From contig NC_088780.1 in the NCBI RefSeq assembly GCF_958450345.1, positions 165,460,726-165,524,725 of the forward strand: a stretch of DNA of 64,000 nucleotides, given 5' to 3'. The DNA comes from Calliphora vicina. Taxonomy: Eukaryota; Arthropoda; Insecta; Diptera; Calliphoridae. The notes beneath the pieces are model-generated. The model saw nothing but the letters and a program-made list of their open reading frames with translations, did not search any database and was not told the origin of the DNA. Shown one piece after another: positions 12,066 to 24,360 of the stretch. Every line of letters begins with the position of its first letter. Within the stretch, counting starts at the first letter, position 1. Both the position numbers and the translations under genes were made by a program.

Positions 12066-13448
12066 AACTTTTTACCGGTTCAACATATTTTTAGACACAT
12101 AAGTTAGTGATTAGAAGCGTTCGGATTTTCAAGGATTTTTAAATAAAATTAAGCGCCTTAAAATAGGCAAGAGATTTGTTAAATCCAAACAGTTACTAAA
12201 ACGAGAAACTACAAACACAAAATTGATCAATACTTGTTATGTTGTGCTTAGTGGAGTTTCCAAACTATAATATTCACAAGAAAAATAGCAGCTTTTGATT
12301 AAAACGCTTTTGCTGGATTCAGTTACTTGAGAAGTTAAGCAAATCTGCATGAATATGAATATTTCAAAAGATTCCGGCTGTCGATGGCCACGTTAAACAG
12401 CTGATTTATGTAAACATGTTGTCAATTGAAGGCAGGGTTCCCAACTTTCACATCTATTTTGAGAGGTATTGCCAACTGAAAATAATCTTTTTTTGTCGGT
12501 ATATTGAGAAAAACAAAATTGTTAACGGACAGTTTATCGGCCTAATAAATTTATGTCGACATTTAGTAACAGGCAGTTTGTCGATACATTGAGAAAACGG
12601 GCATAAGTCTGTTCTTTGGTGAATATCATTCATATTAGCTTCCTATAATTTAATTATTTCTATTAAAATGTTCCTCTGCTTGTTGCAACATCTTTAGGAT
12701 TGTATTACTGATAATATTCTTCAGACTACAGATCTGTGGAAGATGTGGGACATTTTCAGAAACTTTTTCTATCATCATTTCTTTAATAGAACTCTAAACT
12801 AAGCCTTAATTCTTTTCTAACAGTGAGTACAGTCAATCTCCATCTCTGGTGTAAATACCTAACAACTTTTTCCAGGAAAATTGTAAACATTATTTAAAAA
12901 ATACCTTAAGAGTTAGATTAGGTACTTTATTGAGAAATGTTTTAAGGGGCCCTTACATGTTGGACCAGTTTAAGTTTTTAAAGCAAAAGAGCATCTAATT
13001 TTTTGTTTAAACATATTTAAAGTCTTCCAAGAAATCAACAAAATTGCCTTTCATGAAAATTAAGACAAAGAGACCAAAAAACATAAAGACAAAATATTAA
13101 AAAAAAGAAAATAAGTGAAAAGGAATAAATGTAATTGATTAGAAAATAACAAGACAAACGAACAGATGAACCAAACAAAATTTGAACATTTCCTCAGGTT
13201 CTCTTTTACAGTTGTTACAGTTGTTGTGTTGAATGCTATTTAAGCGACAACCAAAGTATTTGAGAGGAGGATGAGGAAAAAATTGTGTTTTTAAAAAAAA
13301 AAAAATAAACAAATAACAAATGTTACAAAAGGAAGAAAAAATCAGCAAAAAGGGGGCAACATGTTAAAGAAAGGTGTGTTTGGTGTACATGAAATTAAGA
13401 GGACAATTTTAAAAGTATTTATAAAAACTAAGAGCTGCGGGATCAGTT
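12066..13448. other. AT-rich intergenic DNA, nothing firm
   Basis: Around 12433-12610 the phrase 'gtcggtatattgagaaaa' and its variant 'gtcgatacattgagaaaa' recur, suggesting a decayed repeat beginning 'cagggttcccaac', but no matching right end is visible. No exon is recognised. Confidence 0.4.
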
Positions 13449-13451
13449 TAA

Positions 13452-13852
13452 AGGTATTTATAGACGGCAATACTGAGTATTAACACTTTTCAAATTTAAA
13501 ATATTATTGAAATCATTCGGTATTTCAAAAAAATCGTTTCGAAAAAACATTTATTGTTTACACGAGAGTATTACAAATTGTTTATTTCATTGTTGATTGA
13601 TATTTTTCTTATTTTTTTTATATTATCTTGACATTTTTATTTGCCTTATTTGTATTTAAAAATACATATCCGATACATATGAAAATAAAAAGATTTTGAA
13701 TTGTTTTAAACAAATTTTCAATACAAATTTCAAAAAAATCATTCGTATTTTATGAAAATCTAATACAAATTTTGTTTAGACGATGAAATTGTATTATGAT
13801 ACTAGAGTTTTTGACAAATATTAATACTCAGTATTGTCGTCTATAAATACCT
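13452..13852. mobile_element. MITE, 401 bp, TAA target duplication (PIF/Harbinger-like)
   Basis: The left end reads 'aggtatttatagacggcaat', continuing to about 13483 as an inverted repeat. The right end is its complement with one mismatch and ends 'ctataaatacct' at 13852. TAA stands immediately outside both ends (13449-13451 and 13853-13855). A 3-bp TWA duplication is the hallmark of PIF/Harbinger elements. The interior is AT-rich without an open frame. Confidence 0.75.
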
Positions 13853-14067
13853 TAAATGATATTCAAACAAATAATTTATATTTATAAAGCTTCTTTTCCA
13901 CAGAAAAATCTAAGCCATTCATTCATACATCCATTCCCAAAGTCGAATTATTCATTCAAAGGCTTTTATTTAAATAGAATTCATTCATCGTTGAATTGAT
14001 TCACAACAAAATTAATTAATCCTTTGAATTATTAATTCAAATCTAATACAAATTAAATTAAAATATT

Positions 14068-14640
14068 CCCAATAACTAGCAAAGCCCTAAAAATTCAAGC
14101 ACTTGAACATTTTGTTGGAATTTGACTTGAATTGAAATGTAATTAAATATTTTTCAAACAAAAAACATATCCCAATAAGCATCAAGGTCCCAAAAATTCA
14201 AGCACTTGAAGATTTTGTTGGAATTTAACTTGAACGCAAATGTAATTATGTTTTAAACTTGAAAAATTTAATATTTTTCAAACAAAAAACATATGGCCTG
14301 AATTTTTGTGAAGAAAAAATCAAGAAAAATAATTGAATTGCTTGACTATAATTCAAGGCTTGAATTACACTTGCTTTCAAACCGAATTCCAGTAAAATGC
14401 TTTTTGGTATAGTTTGAATTTATAGTCAAGCAATTGAATTACAGTTGTATTACACTTTATTTCAATAGGATTCTCCAGTAAAACAGGAAACATAAATTCA
14501 AGCCATATGTTTTTTGTTTGAAAAATATTTAATTTTTTCAAATATTTTTCAATCTTAAATGTTAATAACATTTGCATTCAATTGAAATTCCAACAAAATA
14601 TTCAAGTGCTTGAATTTTTGGGGCTTTGGTGCTTATTGGG
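14068..14640. mobile_element. foldback element with 25-bp flanking direct repeats
   Basis: The left end reads 'cccaataactagcaaagccc' and the complement of the right end 'cccaataagcaccaaagccc'. The arms stay similar for about 70 bases (through 'aattcaagcacttgaa' and 'attttgttggaattt'). A second copy of the left arm lies at 14171-14240. Directly outside the two ends are 25-base direct repeats (14043-14067 and 14641-14665) identical at 23 positions. Such a long duplication does not fit the common DNA-transposon superfamilies. Confidence 0.65.
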
Positions 14641-14739
14641 CTAATGCAAATTTAATTAAAATATTTGTTCTACATTCTGTTTTGTTTTGCTTTAAAACAT
14701 TTACAAAATGAATTGAAAAAAAATTGACTTAAGCCTTTT

Positions 14740-15367
14740 TATACCCTTCACCATGAGTGGCAAGGGTATATATAAGTTTGTCATTCCGTTTGTAATTTCT
14801 ACATTTTTCATTTGCGACCCCACAAAGTATATATATTCTGAATTGTTATAGATAGCGGAGTCTATATAGCCATGTCCATCTGTCCGTCTGTGTGTTGAAA
14901 TTAACTTTCTGAAGCCCCCAAATAACTTACATACACGAATGATACATCAATATTCTTCCGGCTCGGTTTCTATTTAAAATCTACAAAATATGTCCACAAA
15001 TGGCTGAGATATAAGGAAAAAACCACGACAACCTCGATTTTTGACCTATTTTTGACCCATATCTGGATTACTAAATCATTAATATAGACAATATGGATAT
15101 CTAATGATAGATATTTCAAAGACCTGTGCAATGACGTATATAAGACCATAGTAAGTTGGACCTACAATGGGTCAAAATCGGAAAATTCACTAAATATTAA
15201 AAAAATATATAAAAACTTAAAAAAAAAATTTAAAAATTTAAAAAAATTTAAAAAACAACTGGAAAAAAATTAAATTTTGTTTACCTAAAAATATTTAAAA
15301 TTTTTATTTTAAAGTATATTTTGGTGAAGGGTATATAAAATTCGGCACAGCCTCTCTCTTACTTGTT
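14740..15367 (+). repeat. repeat family A, copy 1
   Basis: Family A is defined by a start 'tatacccttcacc', then 'gtttgtcattccgtttgtaa', 'aaagtatatatattctg', 'tggctgagatataaggaaaa', 'ctaatgatagatatttcaaa', 'gttggacctacaatgggtca', an A/T-rich run, and an end 'ggtgaagggtatata' plus a short hairpin tail (ttcggc...gccgaa in good copies) and 'cttacttgtt'. The start and the 'ggtgaagggtata' near the end are mutual inverted repeats. There is no coding frame. The copies at 18300 and 15370 suggest the pre-insertion site ('cttaagccttttt' next to 'atttgaagctatt'). Confidence 0.75.
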
Positions 15368-15610
15368 TTAACTGATTTGAAGCTATTTTGTAATGGATTT
15401 GAATTTAATAAAATGTTAATAATTCAATGAGAATGAGGAATGCTATAAAGAAAGAATTCTCAATCTAAAGAATTCATTACATTTGAAGTACAAAGGAATT
15501 AAGCCTATGAATTAATACACAATGAATTCATTAATGGAATGATTAAGAGCTTAAATGTATGTATTTTGATTTCAAAACTTAAATTAAGAATTAATTCTTT
15601 CGAACTTTTG

Positions 15611-16490
15611 TTCGCAAAATTCTTGTGTTCATGTGTACCAAGTAGGTCTGGTCTGTTTAGGATATGCAATTTGTTGGAATGTAATGTAATATTCTGCATT
15701 TGGGTTAAGTTGGTTTTGTGTCTCCACATTTTACAAAATTATAACAAAATAAAAAAAAAATAACAAAACATTTTACCAAAAATAAAAACATACATACATG
15801 TCTACTACTACTTGTATGTACTTCTATTTTTTAACATTTCTTACCTTGTAACTTTAAGGAGTTGAAAACTGTCTTGAGCTAAACGAACTCATCCATTCAG
15901 CTATCCAGCTATCCCAGCAGCCAGCCAGAGCCAACCAACAATGTTCAAAAATGTTTCATTGCTGCTGCTTGTTAGTTTGCTTTGCTGGATTTGTTACTTT
16001 TCCTTCGCTGAAGTTCAATTTAAAGATATTTTTTTCAAAGTTGCTGTTGTTGTTGTTGTCATCATCATCATCGTTTGAAAATGATACAAAAACAAAAAGA
16101 AATCATCCACTTTGTAAACCTGATTTTCTTACGTTTTTGTTGTTTCTTTTACTGATTATGAAGACGAAATTGTTGTGTGCCTTGAGTGCAGAGTACCACC
16201 ACTGCATCTCTTCTACTTTTTTGTTATTCTATAATATTCTTGTTGTTTTTGTATATCGAGGGACTATATTCAAAAGCCTCTATCTTAGAAACTTACAAGA
16301 TTTCGGGAGCTCAATAAATTATAAGAAATATAAAATTTGTTCTTCTAATATTTAGCATTATTGACAATTTTATTAAAAAATATTCAATTTATTATAAATT
16401 AAACTTTAGGATAGAGGGTTTTACATTGTAAGAAATAAATTTTATTTAGTTTGTGACATCTGTCAATTCCAGCATGTTTTTTTCATATAA
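15611..16490. other. AT-rich DNA with TTG runs, no gene recognised
   Basis: The open frame at 15951-16355 is rich in Leu/Ser/Phe because of TTG/TCA microsatellite DNA and resembles no protein. Nothing else is visible. Confidence 0.4.
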
Positions 16491-16492
16491 AA

Positions 16493-16910
16493 TAGGGGTG
16501 GTTCAATAAGTCCCCGACTTTTTGAATTTGCCAGCTCTTAACACTGCTCTCAACAGTTTTGACAGTTTACTCCTGTCAAAATTTGAACAAGCTGCTTCAT
16601 TTAGTTTGTATTTGAGAGTCATTGATAGAAGGCTACCTCGTGACATGAGCAGGAATTGAAAAATATTGAATTTCATTAATTTTTTGCGGAAAAAACCCAT
16701 CACTCAAATAAAGGCTAAGGAACTCTGCACCATCAATTTCAATGGTAAAAAAACTGGTTTACTGAATTTCGGCGCGGTAGATGCCAAACGTTCTGGAAGC
16801 GCAATATGATATTGACCGATCGGAGTTTGCAAGTGCGAAAGATTGTGAGAGTCATATGAATCGCCACATGGCTCAGTGGTCATTTTCATGAAAATCTAAG
16901 TTAGACGCTA
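16493..16910 (+). pseudogene. second mariner type, 5' remnant with deletion
   Basis: It starts 'ggggtggttcaataagtccc', the style of end found in irritans-group mariners ('tcaataagtc.ccgac'). In plus-strand frames it gives IKFF..KK near 16670, then WFTEFRRGRCQTF near 16755 and a segment resembling LTDRSLQVRKIVRVI near 16815. These match the DNA-binding half of a mariner transposase of a different subfamily from the one at 7.6 kb. About 20 residues are missing between GRCQTF and the next block, and stops occur. It is non-functional. Confidence 0.6.
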
Positions 16911-17914
16911 TTGAATATAGAGTCCCTCGAAATTCTTATTGTATTTCTTTGTTTTTTGTTGTTGTTGCCGCAAGGTTTATTCTACCTTGAATGCTGGAGT
17001 TTGTGGGTATGTGTGTTACCTTTTTTTTTTTTGGTGAATTAAGGCAAAGTGTACCAATGAATTTTGTTTTTTTTTTTTAAATTCAGAGAGACTGTCACTA
17101 GAGAGGAACTCAATGCTGCACTCTTCCACTACTACCACCTTTCGTGCACTACTAAACCAACCACACTACACCACTACAAACGAATGGAAATGCAAAAATT
17201 CAAAAGCAACTAAAACAACAACATTTATATTCGAAAATAAAATGTATCAAAATGTTGAGGAAAAAAAAACTACAAAAAAACAGCTAAATAGTGCACCACA
17301 ATACAAAGGAAGTAATGTCAACATTTCAATAAAAACCGCCATTAAAAATAAACACAATTGCATGCAATATGTGCAGCATGTTTATTGGATTATTAAGGTA
17401 ATTTTGTAATAAATTGAATAAATGAAATGATAATTTTTAAATTTTCTAATTAAAGAAATCACGAGCATAAATATTAATTAAAAATCAAATTTTGACAAAA
17501 AAAATTATAGTTTTTTTTACAATACTTGGTAATGTTTTTAAAATATGATAGTTGCCCTTTGGTAGCTATGTATATTTATATTTTTATAAATATGGGATAA
17601 TAATTATTTGTCATTCCATTTGTAACTCTTCGAAATAGAACCTTATAAAATTCTAAGTATATCTAGCTATCTTCCACAGTCTGATCGTCTATCTGTTGAA
17701 CATATACATATATTCTCTGTTGATCAGAAATGTTTGTTATTGAAAATGGGTAAAATCGGTCTAACTAAAACTAAACATTTTAGAATAAAATGTCTTTCTA
17801 AAACAGTTAAAACAAAGTGTCTAAAACAGATCTTCGAATTAATTAATTCACTATAAGCCTAATTCACATAAATCTTAACCCTTTAACCCCCAAGAGTGCA
17901 TCAAGGCATGCATT
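16911..17914. other. AT-rich DNA, no gene recognised
   Basis: The open frame at 17113-17409 is Thr/Lys/Asn-rich and resembles no protein. At 17605-17700 a phrase like 'tttgtcattccatttgtaac' suggests a very decayed piece of repeat family A. Confidence 0.4.
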
Positions 17915-18705
17915 TAGGGTTCTTAATTTCCCGACCTTTTTTGATTCCCGGGAATCGGGAAATATTTTTCTACATTCCCGGTTACCCGGCTATTCCCGAA
18001 ATATATAATGATACTGTAAATTAGGAATATTATAGCCAAATTGCATATAAAAACTTAGTGTTATAATTATTAAATATCAGAGCTTCGAAATAATTAATAA
18101 AATTTAAGCTTAATTCATTAAAATCTTAATCCGTAATTGAAGAATGTCAGCCTTTCATTCCATAAATCCATTTCTAATATTTAATTTTTAAGATTCATTC
18201 CAAATCCTTTGTTTAAACTGAAATAAATTTAAAGTTAATTAATAACATAATTTATTCAAACTTTGAATGATTAAATGTTTGTTAAATAAAATCATTTACA
18301 AAATTAATTGAAAAAATTGTCTTAAGCCTTTTTGTACTAGATTTGAATTGAAGAAAAATTTAATCAATTAATACATTTGTGAAGCTATTTTGTTATGGAT
18401 TTGAAGAAGAAATTTAAAGAAATTAGAATGATTCAATAAGAAATAAATTCTATAAATAATGAATTCACTTTTTAAATTTTCAAACGAAAAACCTCAAATA
18501 AATAATAATAGTAAGCGGTCTATTATTACCGCGATTTTTTCACTGTTTTTTGGTGAAAAAAATGGAGTTCTTAGTTGTTTTCTATGTATTTTCGTCAGTT
18601 TTTAATTCCCGAGATTCCCAACTAAAAATCCCGGGAATCGGGTAGTGAAAAATTGGCAAAATTCCCGGGAAATTTGTACCGGGAATTCCCGGGATAAAAA
18701 CCCTA
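17915..18705. mobile_element. non-autonomous hAT-type element 1 (CCCGGGA-rich), 8-bp duplication
   Basis: The ends read 'tagggttcttaatttcccg' and the complement 'tagggtttttatcccggg'. The exact 8-bp duplication CATGCATT flanks both sides (17907-17914 and 18706-18713). An 8-bp duplication plus a first five bases fitting YARNG is typical of hAT transposons. The zones inside both ends carry repeated CCCGGGAATCGGGAA-like palindromes. The centre (about 18020-18480) is a copy of AT-rich repeat family C, apparently a later insertion. No transposase is present. Confidence 0.85.
18020..18480. repeat. repeat family C, copy 2
   Basis: It shares 'catttacaaaattaattgaa', 'cttaagcctttttgtac' and 'gaagctattttgttatggat' with copies 1 and 3. 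It lies inside the hAT-type element at 17915-18705 and shows the uninterrupted sequence at the point where copy 1 carries a family A element. Confidence 0.5.
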
Positions 18706-19185
18706 CATGCATTACAAAACACCAATTATCTCAAAAAGTAATAATCATTTTTTTTAAATTTAACTGTGACTTTAGTTACAGATTTGTTAACCTTTTCCTT
18801 GAAGGTCGAAATGCATTCTGACTTTTAGTTTTTGTTCTGTCAGCTGTTTAGTGAGTGATGTCATAATTTTAGCACGTGAAATTTTGTGTGTAATTTTTTT
18901 TTAAATCAAATTTTTACTAACTTTTAGTCGCCCAATCTATTGGAAATATTTTTTATTAGTTATTTTAAATCATTATTTCAATAAAATCGTATCATAATTA
19001 TTGTTTTTACACCTAAACCGGCAACAATGACCTGAGGCACTCTTCACATTTTTGCACTTGGTTCCTAAACTTAATTTGAAAATTAGTTTCTGATGGCTGT
19101 TCTGAGTTTATTTGGTCATAATTACTCTAAAAAAAAATTATTCGACAACTTTTTTTTAGCTTTTTAAAGTTTGCGGGTTAGAGAG
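18706..19185. other. AT-rich DNA, nothing recognised
   Basis: There is no exon, inverted end or tandem repeat beyond A/T tracts. Confidence 0.4.
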
Positions 19186-19189
19186 TTAA

Positions 19190-20110
19190 TTCAGAATTAA
19201 AAATTTCAGCAAATCATTCCCTAAAACCATTCCCAACATAACAAATTCTTTAGCTTCATACAATGGTATTTATTTGAATTGAATTCATTCGTTGTTGAAT
19301 TAATTCATAATGGAAATAATTCATAACAAAATTAATTTAATCATTGAGTGATTAAATTTTTGTTAATTCAAATCTTATTCAAATTGAAAATTGAAAATTT
19401 CGATTTGGCTTTCGGTAACAAGTAAGTATGTAATTCTATTACTATTTTAAGATATTTAAAATAAAGAATTTAGTGGTTTAATTACATAAAGGAAATGTTC
19501 ACTGACCATATCAGGGGACTATTCTCAATAACCTTTTTCATATATTTCCATGCAAATGAGATGGCAAACTATTAGTAAAGTGTTTGATGTCAAACAAGCC
19601 CACATTTATGGTATTAATTTCAAAGAAAAAAATAGTTTATCAATGTTGATAACACGCTGTTATTAAAATTGTTTATAATTATGACAATATTAACTGTGAA
19701 GTAGCTTTAAAAGCTCTAGGTTATCATTGTGGAAATTGAACATTCGAGTTTTTCCCGTTGGATCCTTCATACAAATTCTAAAAGATGACGCTGTGTATGT
19801 GAATAGTAACAGCGAGTTTCTGAGGAGACAATATATCGCAGGTTAACGTAGAGTTAACATAAAATGTATTACCAGTGTATTACAAAATTAATTAAAAAAA
19901 AAAAACTGACTGAATAGATTTGAATTGAAGAAATCTATTTGTATTAAGACAACTTGGGATTCAATAAGGAATTAATTCTATAAAGTATGAATTCTCAAAT
20001 GAATAAACTTAATACGTACTGAATGCATTAATGGAATGGTAAAGAGAAAAAAATTTAATTTGATATTGGAAATTGAATTAAGAATTATTTCTTTCGAATA
20101 TTTGGACTAA
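19190..20110. repeat. repeat family C, copy 3
   Basis: It matches copy 1 at both ends: 'tgaattgaattcattcgttg' near 19275 and 'gaattaattctataaagtat' to 'gaattatttctttcgaat' near 19970-20100. The middle (about 19400-19860) is unrelated and may be another insertion with unclear ends. Confidence 0.45.
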
Positions 20111-20599
20111 ACGGGATGACATATAAAACCGAAATAAACAAAAATAGTTATTGATAATAGCTAAAAATGAAAGGAAAAAGGTTGCAAAATGATCAAAAAC
20201 CGCTAACTGTATTTAAAAATTTGATTTAAATGCAAATATTTATTGTCATAATTTTAGCATCAGTGCTAAACAATTTATAAATTTTCTGCTAGAATTATTA
20301 GATTCGATTGACGAAGGAACTGTTCAATTCTTCCAGTTTTTATCTTAACTATTGGAGTTAGTTTTTTTCTTGAACACTCGACAGGATTTTAAATAATATT
20401 GTATATTAAAGGTTGCAAATTTTGAAAATTATGCCGAAATTTTGCTTGGTTTTCCTAAAATTCCAAAAAATATTCAATATGCCTTTTAAAAATATTATGA
20501 TTTCCATTAGTAAAACTATAAAATTGTGCTGAAAAAATTATTTTATTTGGCAGATTTTTGTAAAAATTTTTTCTGAAAAAAAATTTGGGAAAGCACTGC

Positions 20600-20755
20600 T
20601 AGGCACTATTAATCTCATTTACATCCAGTAATACGAAGTTTGGTTATGTATTAACTAACAGTTAAACTGACAGTTTTCATACAAAAATATTTTTAACCGA
20701 CAGTATAACTATTAGTTAGGCCATAACCAGGCTTCGTGTTAATGGGGGTTAGAGT
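20600..20755. mobile_element. decayed small inverted-repeat element
   Basis: The arm 'acgaagtttggttatgtatt' near 20633 pairs imperfectly with the complement of the arm ending 'ggccataaccaggcttcgtg' near 20740. The arms meet around 'cagttttcatacaaaaatat'. No clean target duplication can be read. Confidence 0.4.
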
Positions 20756-21890
20756 TTTTGCTGAAATTTATTGAATGAATTTATTTTCTAAACAGCTAAA
20801 ATCGTTAATAACCCTAAGATAATTTTTCAATTTCAAATGTTTTAATTCCATTTAAAATTACTGGAATTGGAAATTACGAAATTAGAGGAAAGTTATTTTT
20901 ATAAGAAGCTGTAAAGGTTTTAACCTCTAAGTTTAGATCAATAACACACTGCTACAAAATAACACCTCTTGTAAGAACTTGAAAAGCGATCTAGTTGGGG
21001 CTTGTAGGCCTAGGTAAAACATCCTCAACATTTTGTGATATTTTGAAAAAACTGTTTTAGGGTAGGTCATAGTACTTTAGTACCTCTAATTCACAAATTT
21101 TTAGACCGATTTCAAAATTTTAAACAGTTTTGGAAAGGCAAAGAATTAAACTTTCATAAAATGCATTAAAATTAAGTTAGTAAGTTTTTATCAAAAATTT
21201 CGCATTTTCAACAATAGCTAATTTAATTTTTTTTCTGTTCCCGTTAAAATCAGTTTATATTTCAAAAATTATTAAAGTTTTTCGAAAAACACTTGATCAA
21301 TTTGTTTGTTTAGTTAATTGTTTTTTATTCATAAAAAAAGATGCTAATAATTTTATTTATTTTAATTAAATAAAATTATTTATATAAAAAAGTGACCTCA
21401 AGCTTAATTAAAATAAATAAAATTAATAATAATAAAAGATGCTAATGAAAAGCTAAATAACTTTTAAAATTTTCATTCGATTTGAAAAATGAAAACCATG
21501 TTTTGTTAAGAATCAAATCAAATGTTTTTGATAAAATCCGTTTATTGGAATAAGAAAAAATACCGTTAGTCCTTGAACACCGAAAACTTTTTATCGTTTA
21601 GATATTAACAATACCCAACAAGTGTAAATTTTAAAGCATATAATTTTATTGAAAAATTAATTATTTATAATGGAAACAAATTATGTTCGAAAAATTTAGT
21701 TTTATAAGCCTTTAAACAGTTTATTATGAATAAAAACTTTTAATTTTATTTTGGCTTCAAATAATTTTTCATTAATTTACCTATCGATTTATTTAATGCA
21801 AAAACCTTTTAAAATTTCAAATAAAAATAAATTCAAGAAAAGCCTTAAAAAAAAGTTTTTTAAATTGTATAAATTTAAATTCTAAAAATT

Positions 21891-22110
21891 TCTAATGAAA
21901 GTTAAATCTTTGAAGAAATAATGGTAAATATCTGCCTGTTTCACGATGTCGAAAGAAAAACGATTCGAAAAAAATTGTATGAAAAATACTCAGTTTTTAA
22001 AATTCTTTCGAATAGTTTTCATACAAATTTGTTCGAATCATTTTTCTTTCGACATCGTAAAACAGGCAGATACTTACCATTATTTCTTCAAAGATTTAAC
22101 TTTCATTAGA
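21891..22110. mobile_element. near-perfect hairpin, 220 bp, arms about 98 bp
   Basis: The left arm begins 'tctaatgaaagttaaatctt' and the right arm is its complement, ending 'aagatttaactttcattaga'. Only a handful of mismatches occur over about 98 bases, with a loop of about 20 bases near 22000. The open frame 21921-22109 reads through the hairpin and is incidental. It may be a miniature element with a TA duplication included in the palindrome. Confidence 0.65.
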
Positions 22111-24350
22111 TTTTGATTATGTTCTTGCTGTTGGTTAAAATTTCCATACTCAATGCCGTTCTGTTTGAAAGTTACACAATTTTCAGATGTACAAAATATT
22201 TATAGATACTTATATTAATTAATTATTTATTAATTATAAATAAAAGTAAACAAAAGCAGCTGATTCAGCATATCCGCAATAAATCAGTTCTAGTTTCGAA
22301 GTCTAAATTATCACGCAAACTTATCCAAGTTGTGAAAACAAATTTTCATAAAATTTTTGACAGTTCATTAGTGAATGTAAAATGCACAGATTGCTCATTT
22401 TGCGAAGCATTTAAGCGTTTAGATGAAGACCTTTTTGTATTAAGTCTTGCAATTTAATAAATCTGACTGAAGAATATTCCAAAGTAAATGGGTAAATTTC
22501 TTTTATTGCTAAATTTCAATAAAATCCCCGGATTTCCTTTTCAATAAGTTTTTAAAATGTTTACCCTTTTTGCTTCATAAATATAGATAGCAAAGATTTG
22601 TGGTAAATAATTTCTAATTTTTTTATTTAAATTTAATAATACAAAATATTGCTAATGCTAAACTTTAAATTTACAATGAATCCAAACATACTAACGCCCC
22701 ACCCTCTCTATTGTTTACTTTACTTGTTTAAAAAAAAAAGGTCAAAATACGTTAAATTACCTTCCGCTGCTTTTAACAAATCATTTCTACAAAAAAGCAC
22801 TAAGTTGACATTACAGTACCCCAGCATCATCCAAAAGAACGAACAAACGAAACACACACCAACTCACTCAATCTTTAATCTTACAAATCCATGTATGGAG
22901 CAGCTCTAAACGAACGTAAAGATGTAGAAGAAAAAACCTGTTTAGTGGCGCTTATTTCCTTCCTTTCAACCTTTTTTATACATATTTTTTTCTTGTTGTT
23001 TTTTAGATTTTTTGGTCGGTTGATTCAGTTTGAAATGGCACAAACGAACGAACTCAGACCAACAAAAATTTATTGTTTTTAATGATTTTTTTTTAAATAA
23101 AATTTTTGATTAAAAACAACAAAATAACTTTATAATTCTTTTTGTTTGGATTTTCAAAGATTTTTGTATTTTATTATTATGAATTGGGTGGGTAATGGCT
23201 GTGTGTGAGAAATTTTTTCACATGAATAAAACAACAATTAATCATAATAATAAATAAGAAGAAGGAAAAAAACACTTTTGATTGGACACACAGACAATGA
23301 ATGGATATTGGTCTCACGAACTCCCCATCATACATATTTATCATATTTGCCAACTAATTTATACTCTCAACAAAAACAACAATGATGAGAACGAATATTT
23401 AGAAAAATTATTATTGAGCAGACAACAAACACTTGGCTCAAAATGCAGGTTAAAATGATTTTGAGATTTGACCTTTAATCCGTTGACCTTTATTGTTTTT
23501 TATTGTTATTGCTGCTGTTATAAATTGTTGTTGTTATTGCTAATATCAATGTAGTTGTTGTAGAATATAAAAAAAATTGCGTAGAACATCTGCCAATTGT
23601 CTTTATATGGCTGTTGTTGTTGCTTTTGTTACCGTTGTTTTTTTATTATTACAACCATCCCCCTGTTTTGTTTTTTCTTTTATTGTTACAACATCCAACC
23701 ATTTCATTTTTATGATTTTATTAAAATTTATATTTTCTTTATTTATTATTTTTTTTATACATTTGCACCGTAATTTTGTAAATTATTTTTCAATTCAATT
23801 GGCAGACAAACAATAAAAACTAAATTAATAACATAAAAATATTAAGCGCTTTTTGTACCATAAAAAATAAAGTATTCTCATAATAAATAAATAATAACAC
23901 GCACTTTTTAACTTTATTTCGTTTTATTATTTCAATTTTATTTTCAACTCCTTTTTCATATTATAAATAATGTTTGTGTCATTGCTATTAAATTTCAAAA
24001 ACAATAAAGACAAATGAAATGACCAACCAAGTCCTCTAAAGACTAGAAGAGTTGACCAACACACTATGGATGGATGCTTCAAAAAAGAAGGGGCAAGGGG
24101 TCCAATCAACACAATACACTTTAATTTTCTTGCTGTTGTTGTTATAGCTTTTGATCGGTTTAAAATAAATTTCACACACTTGGGCAATTGTTTTGCCCTT
24201 TTTCAAATTACTTTTGTATTTTTTGCAGTTGTTGTAGTATTCCTTTTATGTATTAATTTTTTGTTGTTGTTTTGTATACCAAAAAAATTGCATGTGCACA
24301 TTCAAACATAAATAAATTCAAATAAAATTTAACAAAAAATACCCAAACAA
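22111..24350. other. AT-rich DNA with TTG/TTA runs, no gene recognised
   Basis: There are several open frames of 60-90 codons here (for example 22649-22909, 23577-23816, 24066-24311). All are low-complexity Phe/Leu/Lys/Asn readings of T- or A-rich DNA without family resemblance. TTG microsatellite runs occur near 23500-23640. This could be intronic DNA of the transcript proposed to start at 24561 on the minus strand. Confidence 0.4.
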
Positions 24351-24360
24351 CTCCACTCAC

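Larger units (their letters stand above)
13890..15610. repeat. repeat family C, copy 1 (AATTC-rich), split by two insertions
   Basis: Pieces at 13890-14067, 14641-14739 and 15368-15610 line up with the uninterrupted copies near 18020-18480 and 19190-20110. Shared landmarks are 'cattcattcatacatccatt', 'gttgaattgattcac', 'cttaagccttttt', 'gaagctattttgtaatgg' and 'gaattcattaatggaatg'. A foldback element (14068-14640) and a family A element (14740-15367) lie in the gaps. No coding capacity is visible. Confidence 0.6.

Noticed and set aside
12433..12610. 'cagggttcccaac' as the left end of another hAT-type element
   Set aside because: No complementary right end or 8-bp duplication could be found within the next kilobase.
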